From Marsupella aquatica (Eukaryota > Marchantiophyta): a stretch of DNA of 64,000 nt. Below are positions 11,478 through 24,046 of the stretch, piece by piece. Position 1 is the stretch's first letter. Each line of letters starts with the position of its first letter. The translations under genes and the position numbers were made by a program. The notes below the pieces were generated by a model. It was not told the DNA's origin. It did no database searches and saw only the letters and a list, made by a program, of their open reading frames with translations. The stretch covers positions 5,952,001 through 6,016,000 of the forward strand of contig OZ316896.1 of NCBI GenBank assembly GCA_973895155.1, given 5' to 3'.

Positions 11478-12902
11478 ATACCTTATAGGACTAAGCCCAC
11501 TAAGTCCTTTTTCCATACTTGAAACGACTCGCTCTCATTGTGCCGGTTTTGTTGAAAACTACAAAAGACTATTAGTGTTATATGGTTCTCTAAATGACTA
11601 TGAGAAGGGTCCTTGCTACTTTGTGAACGGTGAATAGTCTAGCACTACATGGGTAATGATCACTTATGTTGAAGAGGGTTAATTCTATAAAGATGGTGAT
11701 AGCAAGGGGCATAACTCATTAGATGGCCTTATTTGTGACCAAAAAGGTTCATGGTTCCAATTACTCCATTGGCCTACTTTCTCCATGGTCCCTTAAATAC
11801 TAAATTTCACAAAGTTCACATGAGGAGTTACATTATAATAACAGACCATGGAACCCCCAACAACATGCAATGTGGGTGAAATGAAAACATTTAGGCTCTT
11901 AATGAACATGGTTGGGCACAAGTGACTACATTGGGCCTAAGTTGTTAGGAGTTGTTTTGTACTTGGGGTAGGAGAGTGGATGTTATGTGCACGACATCCA
12001 AGTTTAGGGATGAGGGTAAATATGCCAACCCTTCAAAAATGTCTTGTCCTCTGGTGTCTCATATAGTACCCAACTATGTCCATGTGGATTTTGAATGAGT
12101 GATGCTTGACTTAATTACATTGGCCCCCTCTTCTCCATGGTCCCTTTACTTCTGATTATCTTTCAACTCTCAAAACAGGTCCATGTAACGGGTACTTTTC
12201 ATAACTTAGGGTACTTTTGATAGAGGTAATTCCATGAGGGGGGCCCGGAGGGGGGGGGGGGGTTAGGGTGGGGCACAACTGATTAAGTGGCCTCATCTTT
12301 GTCACCAAAGGGATTTATTTAAAGTTATCCTTTACCCTCACCCAAATGTACTCATTTGTTGCCTAATTAAGTCCACATTGTTCCCCTACATCAAGACTCT
12401 GGCCATGACTTATCAAGCATAACGGCTCAACTCAACGGAAACGGGCCCTGGATTAGCGTTTAGGGTCCTGTTTGCACTAAGTCTTGGGTTAGGGTGAGTA
12501 TGCTTTGGTCATCGTATGAAACTGGGTTTTTGTGAAGGGAAGTATCGAGTGTCCGCGCCCCATGCGTTTGGGCCCCATCATTTGTGCTTTGCGACAGAAC
12601 GACCTGCGGAATGTTTGTGAGTTTAGCATACGAGCAGAGTTTAGGGTAAGCATTTTGCGAGGGAAGGTCGGAGCTCATTCACTTCACATTGCTGCGTCCA
12701 CTACTGCGAGCGCTTTTGACAGTTCTGCCTCTGTTTGGACACAGTGTATTAGATTGCAAGGGGTTTGCATTGGTTTGGGAGAGCCTTGAGAGTCGTTAGG
12801 TGGTAAGGACATTGTTACGAGGCATCCCCGAGAAGCGCTTGGTGGTAAGGAGCTTCCTGAAGTACGCGGAAGGTCGGGTGGTGGAGGGTTTTTGATGCAA
12901 AG
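11478..12902. other. CACTA left subterminal and non-coding region
   Basis: The first 150 bases hold subterminal words TATAGGACT, TAAGTCCT and AACGACT of the kind bound by the second CACTA protein in known elements. The rest has no recognisable gene. A run of G residues lies at about 12237-12261 and TTAGGGT-like words at 12262 and 12460-12490. It is probably a 5' non-coding arm of the transposon. Confidence 0.5.
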
Positions 12903-12998
12903 GATGACAAGCTCCGTCAATTGTAGAGCTAGGTCAACCAAGCTTTGAAGAGGGAGGCTCTTCAATCAACGGAGTAGAGATTGCAGCTACGATCAGGG
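12903..12998. repeat. CACTA-internal copy of the 91-bp repeat
   Basis: Nearly identical to about 11358-11448, which lies outside the left terminus. Contains CTCCGTCAATTGTAGAGC and ends in GCTACGATCAGG. It is probably the donor for the filler copy. Confidence 0.85.
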
Positions 12999-15900
12999 TT
13001 TGCGGAGCTGCCAGCCGGGTGCTTGGACTGCAGAGAAGAGCAGCCACAATCATTCAGTTCTTCTCCTAGCTCAGCTGCACATTGTCAACCATCGAACGCT
13101 TGGTTGGTGGAATTAGAGACAAAGGATTTGGTGTGCCAGGGATGCTACGGTAACAACGTGAACCGGTCATTTTTTACAGTCCTGCAATGTTAGTGAGCTG
13201 TGAAGGTTGCGCTTGAGAGCTGACAGTCCCGTCGCCGCCTGCTCCCATTGCTGTGACTTCATTCAAGTTGCTCGAGCATAGGTGATTTCTACTGCTACGG
13301 AAGGCAAGCTGCTTGAAGGGAGGCGACATTGTCTGCAAACATTGCAGAAGGCCATCAAAGGCTGGGCCTAGCAGCTGCAAGAGCTGTGGTCGAGGAGGAC
13401 CTCAATGCGGGGAGAAGCTGCGATCAGGGAGCGAGCTGCGGTGGGGACGAGCTGCGGGCGGGGACGAGCTGCGATCAGGGAGGATACATTGGGTCATCAC
13501 TTACATTTTAGGTGTTGACGTGAGGGAGACCTTGAGGTCGGAGGTGGTCTGCAATTGACAAGAAGGTTGACATTCCCTCCCGCTGCGGATTGGTACTTCA
13601 TTCAGGTGATTCCTATTGCTGCCTCCCACCGCCATTGCCGATTGCCGCTATCATCATTGATTGCTTGCTTGCCACTGCCTTTGCTAGTTGCCACCGCCTG
13701 TGCTTGTCACTGCCTTTTGTATTGTCTGTGGCTTTTGGTACCCTATTGAGAAATACTGGTCAGCTTAGTCAAGCATTGCACTGAAGATTTCTGCCAGGTC
13801 TACGCATGTAATCCTTTGTCTATTGGTCGCTGTCATCTGCATTTTTTTAGGGACCGTCCACAGTTGCGGTGGGAGTGGATAGTGCTGGTCACCTGTTCAG
13901 GAGGTGCAAGGTGAGAGGGTGGAGAGGACCTGCGCTGCTCAGAATAGAAGTGGCGAGGTTGAGGGGAGCACCCGGGGGAGCAGCTGCAAGCTTACCATCT
14001 TCAGAGTGGGGATTTTCTTGGGGATTTCTGCTAAACTACTCTGGCTTTCTTCTCGGAGGTAAGCTACTCCGGACTGTCACTTAGCGAGTTGGTCGCGCTA
14101 CTAGAAGTACTACCACTTTTACTATAACGCCAACCTCAGTGCTTTTTATAGAATGCTTTGTTGTTCTTCTACTCGGCATGGCATCATCCTAATTTCCCGT
14201 CGCGCTGTGACCAGCAATGGAAAGCGTAGACTATCTCCCTTTGCTAGTCAAAAGGCTGCGAGGTCTGATTTATGTCTTGCTGGAGTTTTGCTCCTCTATG
14301 TGCTTTGTTGTGTTAGCTTCGTTTGTTGTGATCTGTCTTACCCTACTGAGTACTAGTTTTACACTCTGTGATCCGACTTCATTCCCTACAAATAAATGGA
14401 CACGACACTGTCTTGCTGGAGTTTTGGTGGTCTAGCTCCGTGCTTTGTTTGCTGTGATCGGTCTTACCCTGTTGAGTACTAGTTTCGCACCCTGTGATCC
14501 GACTTCATTGCCCCGGTGATTTTCTCTGTCTCTATCCTCTACATTCAGCTTGCGGGTGGGTTTTGTTATGATTTGATTGGATGACTGATTGTTTTGGAGT
14601 TGTAGCCGTGGTCAAACGCACGTCTATTAAAAACAAGTTCATGGAGCTCAGGTTGCTGCTGTATATAAAGTGCAGCAGGATCTAGAACTGCTTGCAGTCC
14701 CAGTGAATCATACATGCTACAATCACAGGATATGACTTCAATAAGTCTTCATAGTTTCTCATTTTTGTAGAATCTGAGATGTTGCTGGCCCAGGAGATGA
14801 GTTTCCCTTAAGAGTCAGGGACATCAGCAGTGTGGGCCATGTAATACAGTTGAGAATGATGGCAAGTATAATTTGTTAATGGGTCCAATGCCATGTTTGT
14901 GAGCTATTGAGTTGGGTAGGAGAAAATTACCAAAACATTGTCACAATTGCTTCCAGAACAATCATTCGTGGTTAGACTAAGCTCGGCTGAACACCCCTCG
15001 CTTGCATGGGACGGACACAATGCGGAATAGGCTATCATGGAGTTGTTGAATGGATCTTCAATTTTCATGAGAAATGTCCTGGGTTTCCATCCTATGTGTA
15101 GATTTCAGAATTAGAACGAAACTACTATTAAGAATACTGTACTTAGCGATTCTTCTTTTCCTGTGAAGACATTGCCACAAATGTTTCCTTGAGTTCCTGT
15201 CATACTAGTGTATTGCGGAACAACTGTCCAAGTATGCTGCAATGGTCGGTCTTGCGCAGCTTAATGAGCCAATTTCATTTTCCCTGTGCACTTCTATTTC
15301 TCAGAGAATTCCCTGGTCATGCTCATTTCCCCCAGAGTTAGAAAACAAAGAAGAAGAGCTGACTAATTGTAATTCCAATCCATATCCTGATCGGTCAAGG
15401 ATTGTTCACTACATTGGCCTTGTCATTGGCCGAGGTCACCAAATTTTGCTTGGTTTCATTCCTGTGGAGCACTGCTATGATGGATTTGTCGTAGCATTCT
15501 GCAAACTCTCACGGTTTGCTTATGGCCATTATTTGCAATTTGCTGCTACTAATATGTCTTCTTCTGAGCAGCATACACCAGAAGTAAGCAATAGTGGAGG
15601 TTTAACTGCACATCAACACATCTAGTGAACTACCTCTCTGCTGCTCACTGGAGGGTGAGACTTTCACTCTTTCTGGATATTGTAGTTTGTAAGCAAGTTG
15701 ATTAGGAGTGTTTCATGCTATGTTTACACTGTGACCCCTAGCTGGAACCAATGGAATGACACAGTGAGTGGGAACTGATAATTTAAGGTTGGTTGCTGTT
15801 GGTGAGGCAAGTACAGCTCCTGCTCACCTTGCTGATCGAAGGTGCTTATCAGAGGACGTGAACACACGACATCTCCACAAAAGCAACACTTATGGTGAGG

Positions 15901-17010
15901 ACCCGCAACGCTGAACATGTGCGGCTTGCACACAAGGCAGAGATGTTGCGCCTTGAGTATGTCAGACTTGGGATCCTTCCAGCCCAGTCTGCATGGTACT
16001 TTGAGTACCCAGTTGTTGCCAGGAACAACTACAGCCGGCCTGTACCTGCTTCTCCACCCTTCCCAACATCCTTGGTATTTCTGTCTCTTGTACATGACCC
16101 GCCACAAATTAGGGCCCAAGGGTGTGTGCACAGTTGCCAATATGACTGTCCTGCCTGTAGGGCTTCTGGCCTAGAGTTGGATGACCGTTCTCTTGGATGT
16201 CGGTTTTTTCACAGAGCACAATGTATCATCTGGAACCACTCGCCATCCTGCAGTGTGCCTGGCGATGTCACTTGTCCTGCCCTCCCAGACCCCACCACCG
16301 GTCACTTTGGTGTCTACACATGTTTGGATCACACGCTCTAGAGGACCACTTGTCACACCGCATGCACAAACCAGAGACCATTGACCTATAACTTAACACT
16401 TTGACTTGAACAGAGAGGATATTTACTTAAGATTTTGAATTATGACCAATTTTGGGTCCAGGGTTTAGGGTCAACAGTACATAACTTATCCTATTATGGC
16501 TGCACTAAGTACAATATCCTAATTTAAGAGGCTAGCACGCTCACTTAAAAGTCTCCTTTCAAAGACTGGAATTAATGGGCCATATGATAACCTGGAAAAA
16601 GTGATTTATGCCTAACTTATTTGTCTCATTCACTATCATAGCCTATTTAGGATGTATAAATTACAACCCTGATCACACTGCTTGATACCAATCCTGTTCA
16701 AAAAATGCCTGTTTTACATGTCACGACTGTTATATGTGATTCAAATGCATTAAATCTTGTTGCAGATCTCCTTTGGTGAATCATAGCCACAAAATTGAGG
16801 TGTAGGTGGAGCTATTGTACGAGGGGATCAGTTTTTAGTGTGGGCTCAACAAACCAAAAAGTATGTCTACTCTGCACATGTGTGTGAACATTTCATTGCA
16901 GTAGCAATTGCCACTCTAGTCTATATGCTACACTGTACTTTTTGTACACTGCACTAAATTGTATTGTCCGTGCACTCTGCTAAATTGTACTATCTGTCTC
17001 ATGCGTAGGC
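12999..17010. other. CACTA internal region without a recognised gene
   Basis: About 4 kb with short frames only. At 13415-13485 the words GAGCTGCGATCAGGG and GACGAGCTGCG repeat several times in GC-rich DNA. The frames at 15242-15625 (+, 127 codons), 15892-16341 (+, 149 codons) and 15724-16140 (-, 138 codons) show no convincing domain, and the last two overlap each other on opposite strands. They may be exon relics of captured sequence. I cannot assign a function. Confidence 0.4.
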
Positions 17011-17691
17011 ATGGCACGCCCTAAAATCCGAGCCAAGAAGCGGGGGACAGAGGTGAGCAACACAGGTGTAGTTGGGCCAGATGGTAGTAACTTCTCCGCA
17101 AGTCAGATTTTCCAGAAGGCAGCTCATTGTTGTGCCATTTGTAACGATGGTGGTGGCTTAGCCATATGTGAGGGCCCTTGCATGAGGCATTTCCACCTCA
17201 ACCCGGAGTCTGACCTTGCTGCAGAAAACAACTGTCCAGGGGTGGGCCTCCCGTCAGCACACCAGGGAGGCTGGATGTGCACTGATTGTTTGGAGAAGTA
17301 GGCTAAGTGTGCACAGTGTGGGAAGTTGGGGTCTTATGAGGGCTCTGTTGATGCTCCACCACTTGTTAGGAAATGCCCTGACAGATATTGTGTGAGGTTC
17401 TTTTGTTTTTCATGTTTGCCCGATCTTGCCACAGCTTGCCCACTTCATAAGTGCAAGGCATGTGGTCAGCACGATGAAGATTTCTGGGTGGACATAGTCC
17501 ACTGTGTTAGGTGTCCCACCATGTGGCACTTTCATTGTTTGAAGGAGCGTCAAGCAGAAGGCTATGCTTGTGACAGACACATCTATGATCACTCTGCACA
17601 TGGTGTTGATCGATGGATCTTCTATTGTCATCGCCATGCCATAGATCCTACTTTGCACACTCCCATGAGAGATCACATTTCTTGGCTTTGA
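17011..17691 (+). pseudogene. EDM2-like PHD-finger protein carried by the CACTA element
   Basis: The frame begins at ATG 17011 (MARPKIRAKKRGTEV, a basic stretch). It shows a PHD-type zinc finger (CCAICNDGGGLAICEG, CMRHFHL, then CTDC), a second cluster (CAQCGKLGS, CVRFFCFSCL, CPLHKCKACG) and a third (VHCVRCPTMWHFHCL). It closes with YCHRHAIDPTLHTPMRDHI. That closing block resembles the segment after the PHD fingers of plant EDM2 proteins, which read histone marks and regulate heterochromatin over transposon-containing genes. A TAG stop at 17299-17301 interrupts the frame between the first and second cluster, with the same frame continuing directly after it. The end at 17691 may be a splice point rather than the true C-terminus. 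The family call is from memory of motifs. Confidence 0.7.
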
Positions 17692-18274
17692 ACCTGAATA
17701 ATATACATGCATAGTGCACCTGATGTGGATACCTTGGAGATTGCAGACATTCCAATTTTGAGAAGAAGGACCTCTGTAGGAGAGGATGCTTAGGCAACAA
17801 GTACCCTAAGTTCATTACTTGTTCCTGGGTACATGCCTTCAAAAACTGCCCTTAAGCCTTCTAGGAACTTTTTTAACTCTGCAATCATTTTGATCACGAC
17901 TTACATGACACTGCTTAAATTAAATCAGGACTTCTCATTATGAGCATATAAGTTACAAGGCTATTTAATTTGCGAGAATTCCCTTAAAGTGTACCAACAT
18001 TTTGTATTCTCATTGAATGTATGCCCATTTACAACATCTGTATGTGGCATCACAAAACAATTGCACTTGTCACCTTCAATATTGTGAAGGCACATATTCA
18101 AACTATGAGGTGCATGCTTGCAGGTGTCTAGTACGTTTGTCCCAATATTTCTCCCGTTTGGAATCGGAGCAGAGACTCACCAGACGACTGGACTGGACCA
18201 AGTTATAAACGCAGCATTTTAAGGGCCCTCCGATTATCAGGTGAACGCATTATCTTCTGGTCTGCAGTGATTAG
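17692..18274. other. Gap between PHD and BRCT coding regions
   Basis: No conserved frame. The sequence just before 18275 ('gtgattag|gtggcc') could be a splice acceptor, so the stretch may be an intron linking the PHD and BRCT parts into one gene. That link is inference. Confidence 0.35.
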
Positions 18275-19137
18275 GTGGCCCGTGTGTACATGGCCTCTAG
18301 GAAACGTACAAAGGTTGACCACCCGCCTCTGTTGGCTGGAATCAAAGCCATTTTGATTCCTGGCCACTATGGGTTCACCCAAGTGAGTTGGCCAATCGTA
18401 CAAAAACGATTCTCAGAGTTCCATGGGACTGAAGTCAAGGACATCACTCCACAGACTACACATGTTGTTGCGGGGACATGGCTGGATGTGATGAACAAGT
18501 GGTCATGGTCCTTCATTGATTCTGCCATTACCAACCAAGGTCTAAAAGTAGTTGAAGTCTCTTGGCTGACCGATTCTGTTAAACATAGGTGTGTACAGAG
18601 TACTGAGCAATATGAGTTGTGGGAGAGTGAGGAGGCCACTGCAGAGGCTTTGGCTGAAAAGGAAGCCTATGAAGCAGCGGCAGAGAAACCCAACTTTGCT
18701 TCTGTCCAATATGGACCTGTTGTCAACATAGGACACCATCCTATGCGTGCAGATGCTATATTGAATGAGCATGCAAGGAGAGAAATACCATTATGAAGGG
18801 GTTCAGTGTGGTATTTGCAGAAGAAGGTATTGGGGAGACTAAGTGCAGACTGTACAAGTCTATAGTTGTTGAGCTAGGTGGGACAGTGGAGGAGAGTCTA
18901 ACAGAAACCTCCACTCATGTTGTAGGTCTGTCATACATGAAAATATGCAGAAAATTCTTTAAGACAACAGTGCGTGATTTTGTCATGAACAACAATCTTT
19001 GGGTGCTTTCCCCTGATTGGCTTCTGGAATCAGCAGCTAGAGGGAAGCGACAGAATGCTTGGGACTTTGATATTTTTGAGGCCTGGCCCTCCAAGATTCA
19101 GCGGAGATGTATGCTTAGCAAAGGTGGGAGAGAGTGA
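18275..19137 (+). pseudogene. Tandem BRCT-domain protein within the CACTA element
   Basis: Two BRCT-like phosphopeptide- or DNA-end-binding domains. The first (18315-18590) reads LAGIKAILIPGHYGFTQ, FHGTEVKDITPQTTHVVAG, then LKVVEVSWLTDSVKHRC with the conserved Trp. The second (18793-19080) reads MKGFSVVFAEEGIG, LGGTVEESLTETSTHVVGL, then LWVLSPDWLLESAARGKR, again with the conserved Trp. Such pairs occur in DNA-repair proteins such as polymerase lambda, ligase IV and XRCC1 relatives. The two halves are in frames that differ by one base and meet at an ATGA overlap (18793-18796). In a nuclear gene this suggests a frameshift or an unseen small intron, not two cistrons. The region lies downstream of the EDM2-like PHD segment on the same strand. 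ATG at 18290 is a plausible start if this is a separate gene. Confidence 0.72.
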
Positions 19138-19313
19138 GGAGTAGGAGTCCCTCATATTTTTGTATAAAACACAATTTTGTAATAAATGTGATCCTTGAAC
19201 TAACTCATCTTGTCATGGTTGGTCGCAGTTGAAGTGATTGTTGTTTCCTGCTGCGTGGGGTGTGACTGTGAATCTACTTGTTGGGCTCTATTTGGCTGAA
19301 GACTTTGGTGGGT

Positions 19314-19820
19314 ATGCTGCCTCTTCCAGACCGTCAGGCCCTATGTAGGGTCCTTCTACGGGTTGCATCGTGCATGGCTACTGCTTGGGCTTACTTGTGT
19401 GGATTGGTAACCAGACAAAGTGTAGCTCCATCCGAGATAATGCCTGCAGACCTTGGATGTGTTGTGAATGCTGTGGTGAATGAGGATGCACAGTCGGAAG
19501 AGGACATTTACTTTTCAGCAGATGAGTTAGACAAGCACGATGCTGTAGGTGGTTCCTTGTTGCCTGATTTGGCAGATGATATAGTTCTTACACATGTCTG
19601 GCCGAGGGTTCTTGTGGTGTCTGGCGCACAAGATATCTGCAAATATAGACTAATTAGTACCCAGTGGAGGGACTTGGTAGCAACATGTGCACCATGGAGG
19701 GCACTGCTGCCACTGCTTGTAGGCACGGATCGAAGACCACCATGGCATGAGCAGGGTTTAGACCTTGATGACTTAATGTACATGCCTGAGTACCTCAGGG
19801 CTGAGTGGCATCGACAATAG
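19314..19820 (+). CDS. F-box-like ORF in the CACTA element
   Basis: About 168 codons from ATG 19314. The middle (about 19549-19720) reads LLPDLADDIVLTHVWPRVL, then KYRLISTQWRDLV and APWRALLPLL. This matches the F-box layout of LP...hydrophobic helix...L-S-x-x-W-R, which recruits substrates to SCF ubiquitin ligases. No kelch or leucine-rich repeats follow, so if real it is short. It sits between the BRCT region and the transposase and is on the same strand. It may be an exon of a longer captured gene. The resemblance is moderate and the ORF might be a chance similarity. Confidence 0.45.
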   Translation: MLPLPDRQALCRVLLRVASCMATAWAYLCGLVTRQSVAPSEIMPADLGCVVNAVVNEDAQSEEDIYFSADELDKHDAVGGSLLPDLADDIVLTHVWPRVLVVSGAQDICKYRLISTQWRDLVATCAPWRALLPLLVGTDRRPPWHEQGLDLDDLMYMPEYLRAEWHRQ

Positions 19821-20173
19821 GATTGGTATCCGTATTTGATGTGGTAGTAAGATGAGGACATCTCACACCGGTCTCGCACCTGGCACCTGTGTCTATGACT
19901 ATACATGATTGGACTCTGATATGGTCATGGATGTACGTGCAGAGGCAGTACATGTGAGGACAGCGGAGGAGTTGACACCCTCAAACATTTAGGAATTTTG
20001 TCTCATTCACTTGAGAATAGGTACATGACTCAGGCACCTATATTTTTTGTTTTTTTGTTTTTTTGGAACGTTACGTATTTTGGCAAGTACAGTCGGGGGT
20101 GAAATCCTTAACAGGAAGTGTATTTTTCACTTGCATAATAAAATGACAGGGTGCTAAGTGCGTGTGTATAGTG

Positions 20174-23100
20174 ATGGCTCCAAGGTTGCCTCTTCACAAC
20201 CCATTTAGGATTAGGCATCATGATTCTAAATTGTGGATGCGTGAACAAGCCCGGGCCGCCCAAGGTAGGAGTAGGAGGATGAGATGCCCATGCACACAGT
20301 GCCAAGGATTCAAGTCGTTGAGTTTGAACACTATGCACCTTCACCTGCTGCGGCATGAAAGGCACCCTCGGTGGAGGGTTTGGAATGTACCAGCAGAAGA
20401 AGACTCCTCTGATGAAGAGTGGAGAGCTGACTTTGTGGATTCTTATACAGCTAGGCGTAGAGACTACGTAGAGCAGGACATAGACTGTGCAGAGGATGGT
20501 CCTGGGGTCCAACATGAGAACGTGGATGACCAAGATGGAGATGCAGAGGCAGTCACTGAGGACGGTGGGATGGATGTCCCAAGAATGGTTCAAGAGATTT
20601 TTGAAGACCTTGATGCTTTTTACGACACAGTGGAATCAGAAGAGGACAATGAACCGCAGCCACACATTGGCGACGGCCAAGCTCAACCTGACTTTGACAT
20701 TGGGGAAGGTGCAGCAGAGAGGGAGTGGGTGTTTGGGGGCCCAAAACACATCAAAGAAGCTTGCATTCCTATCTACGAGGGGTCGAACTGCTCCAAGCTG
20801 GGTTTTGTCGTGTTGTTGTTGAACATCTGTGGCAATCACAATGTTCCCAATATATTTGTGACAGAGTTGTTGACCTTCTTGCACCGAAATGTGTTACCAG
20901 ATGGTAATTCAATTCCAAAAAATATGTACGAGGCTAGGAAATTGATGTCTAACCTTGGGCTGAACTATGTGTCTATTGACGCATGCCCTGATGGGTGTGT
21001 TCTCTTTCGCAAAGAGCATGCAGATAAATTGACATGCCCTCATTGTGGTAAGCACAGGTACAAGAATGTAGGGAAATGTACACACCCTGCCAAGGTTCTT
21101 CGTCATTTTCCTCTCATTCCTAGACTACAACGTCTGTTTAGATGCCCTGCCATTTCCAAGCTGATGACATGGACTCCTGATAACAAGAGCAGTGATGGCC
21201 TGCAGCGTCACATTGGAGATTCCAACCATTGGAAATTTGTTGATGAGAGGTGGCCACAGTTTGCTTCAGAGAAGCGGAACTTTCGATTTGGTCTATCACT
21301 GGATGGAGTAAACCCATTTGGAGACAAAAACAACCGTTATTCATGTTGGCCGGTTACGCTGCTAAATTACAACCTTCCCCCATGGATGACTACAAAGAGG
21401 TTTTTTGTCATGATGGTGCTGTTAATCCCTGGACCAGCTTCTGTGACCGAGCAATTCATAGATATCATGTTGGCTCCAGCAGTGGAAGAGTGGAAGACTT
21501 TGTGGATAGAAGGGGTGTTAACCCATGATGTTCTGAAGGGGCTTCTTCGACCCAGCCCCTTTAGACTGCATGCAATTTGTTTGCTGGATATAGCAGATTA
21601 CCCAGGCCATGGCATCTGGACGAGTGACAAAGGGCTATGTGGGGTGCACACCATGTGGGAAAAATGTGACAAGTGAGTGGTCGCATGCCCTGCACAGTAT
21701 GAAATTTCAGGGGCATAGAAGGTATCTGCCTGTTGATCATCCTTATAGGCACACACGGTCTCAAATTGCACACTTCAACAACAAAACAGAGCTTCGTGGC
21801 CCACCACAGAGGGTCACCAGAGAGCAAGTCCTGAGGTGGGCAGCCAGGAAGGCTGATTGGGACAAGAGAAGTGCCACTGATCGAGAACCTGAGGATCCAG
21901 TGGTGAAACACGGTGTGAAAAGACAGACCTTGATGGACTTGGAGTTGGAGTACTGGAGGGTAATGTACTTAGCCTCCAGCCCCTGTATGATTGCAATTTT
22001 AGATTGGAGCAATGGTGGATTGATGTTGGTTACAATCCTCCTATGTGGTTAATTAGTGTTTCTGTTGTTGAATTCTTTGCTTTGTGGAGTGCAGGAATTC
22101 GAGCCCAGCAAACACAATGTGGACGTCATGCACATTGAGAAAAATATTTGTGAGAGCTTGCTGAAGTTCTTGTCGGGTGAGAAAGATACAGGAGCAGTTC
22201 GAGCTGATATGCAACAGAAGGGGATTCGCCCTCACCTTTGGTTGAAGCCCCATGCAAGCAATCCCAATGTACTTCTCAAGTTCCAAGCTCCCTATGTGTG
22301 CACACAGGATGAATGGAAGACATTCTTGTATAGATTGAGCTGTCTGAAAGTGCCCTCTGGCTATGCTGGTGCCTTCAAGAAGCATATTACAAAGAATAAA
22401 CTTGGCAGTATGAAAACACATGACTACCATGTGTTGATGCAACACATTCTGCCCCTATGCCTCAGAGGTCTCATGCAGAAACTAGTCCGTAATGTCATTC
22501 TTCGACTGTGCAATGTATTTCGCCGTATATGTGTGAAAGTGTGGGATCCCCAAGGATTGGAGCAGTTGAAGCAGGATGCTGCTTATGTCCTCTGTGACTT
22601 GGAGATATACTTCCCCCCTGCTTTCTTTGATGTTATGACTCATCTCCTAATCCATGTGGTAGAAGAGCTAGGGCAGTATGGGCCAGTCAGTACCAGATGG
22701 ATGTACCCTATGGAGCGATACATGAAGTTGTTGAAAGGTCATGTGAGAACATACTACAGGCCAGAGGCTTCCATGGCATTGGGGTACATTAAGGATGAGA
22801 CGTTGGGATTCCTAACAGAGTACATGGCTGGGTCTGGTGAAGCTATGACAAGAGTTTGGAAATCTGGTGAAGATGATGGAGTGAGTGGCGAGGTTGTTGA
22901 AGGTGTGGGACATGCTGTTCAGCTGCCTGTTGCAATTCGAGACAAGGCTCATTCATATGTGCTGGCAAACACAGAGCCTATGCAACCATGGTGGAGGTGA
23001 GTGATTGAATTGACTTGCCTTTGTTGTGATGCTTCTTGTCTGTTCCAAGGGTGATCTTAGGTTGTCATGTGTTGTTTAGACCTAACTATGCCTGTACCTC

Positions 23101-23869
23101 ATAATGCAGGGAATATGATATGCAAAAAGCTGCACACTCTGGGCAGCAGGATCCCTTCCCACAGTTCGAGCAGTGGATTCGGGTGACAATTCGAGAGCAT
23201 AGTAGACATCACCCAGATATGGAGAAGGATTTGTATCTTCTATCTGTGCCACCACGATTGTCTATTCTGACCTACAAACGGATGAGAGCTTATGGAAATC
23301 ATTATCGAGTGAGGGATGAGCAGGGTGACCATTGTGTATCATATGATTGTGGTTTGATTTCTGTGTTTGAGCAGAGAACCTCTGAAGAACAGAGGGGGTG
23401 GATGAAGATGGGTTACGTGGGGGAGTTGACCGACATTTGGGTGTTGAATTATGGTAACACAAGTGTCCCAGTGATATTGATGAAGGGATCATGGGTGAAA
23501 TCAGAGTGGCAGAGACCAAGGGCCACCATGAAGCGTGATCATGATGGGTTCTTGTTGGCCAATTTTAGGTCCAGAGTACTAGAATGGTATGAGCCTTTTG
23601 TTTTCCCTAGCCAAGTTGAACAGGCTTTCTTTGCAGATGTGGAGGAGTCACATGGTTGGAGGGTGGTATGCCATAGCCAAGCACGGAACAGGCGGATGGA
23701 TGGAAGTAAAGTAGAGTTCAGTTTGGATGACCATGCTGCATTCGAGCATCCTAGTCATGAGACTGTACTTCCAACTCGAGCAGGGACTGACTACATCCCC
23801 TTAACATTGAGAGAGACATATGATGAACCTGGGCAAATGGAATATGATGAGGTTGATGATTTGCAATAG
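20174..23869 (+). pseudogene. CACTA transposase, tnp2 / DUF4218 / DUF4216 type
   Basis: Exon 1 (20174-about 21959) starts at ATG 20174. It contains a Cys-rich N-terminus (MRCPCTQCQGFKSLSL...HLHLLRH, the Transpos_assoc layout), an acidic linker, and the tnp2 catalytic blocks YEARKLMSNLGLNY, CPDGCVLFRKEH, CPHCGKHRYK, LSLDGVNPFGDKNNRYSCWP and LLDIADYPGHG. The frame shifts by one near 21610 and continues in VTKGYVGCTPCGKNVTSEWS and FQGHRRYLPVDHPYR. An intron of about 135 bases (about 21960-22095, ending in GCAG) precedes SKHNVDVMHIEKNICESLL. Then comes a DUF4218 block (GPVSTRWMYPMERYMKLLK). A second intron, 22997-23109 (GTGAGT...CAG), leads to the DUF4216-like C-terminus (YVGELTDIWVLNYG). This is the cut-and-paste enzyme of the element. 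The frameshift indicates an inactive copy unless it is a sequencing error. Confidence 0.9.
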
Positions 23870-24046
23870 GCAACAGCTGGCGATTGGCAAGTATGAGGTT
23901 GAGGATGACTACCTGCACAGAGTCACATAACGGGAATTGCTGCCTGGAATGATGTTTAGGATAGTTGGATATGCATGAAATTGATTGATACTTTGAATTT
24001 AGTGTGTTGATTCTCCCTGTTTGGTTGTGGGTGCTGTGCAGAAGCT

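Noticed and set aside
12237-12270. G-run and TTAGGGT words as a telomere or quadruplex promoter
   Set aside because: Only one long G-run with irregular TTAGGGT; not a telomere repeat array. It could be an assembly artefact.
15724-16341. Overlapping opposite frames (minus 138 codons, plus 149 codons) as genes
   Set aside because: Neither shows a convincing domain and they overlap on opposite strands. They are treated as unassigned CACTA interior.
18780-18800. ATGA overlap between the two BRCT frames as translational coupling
   Set aside because: The locus is nuclear and spliced; coupling of this kind is a bacterial feature. A one-base frameshift or missed small intron is simpler.
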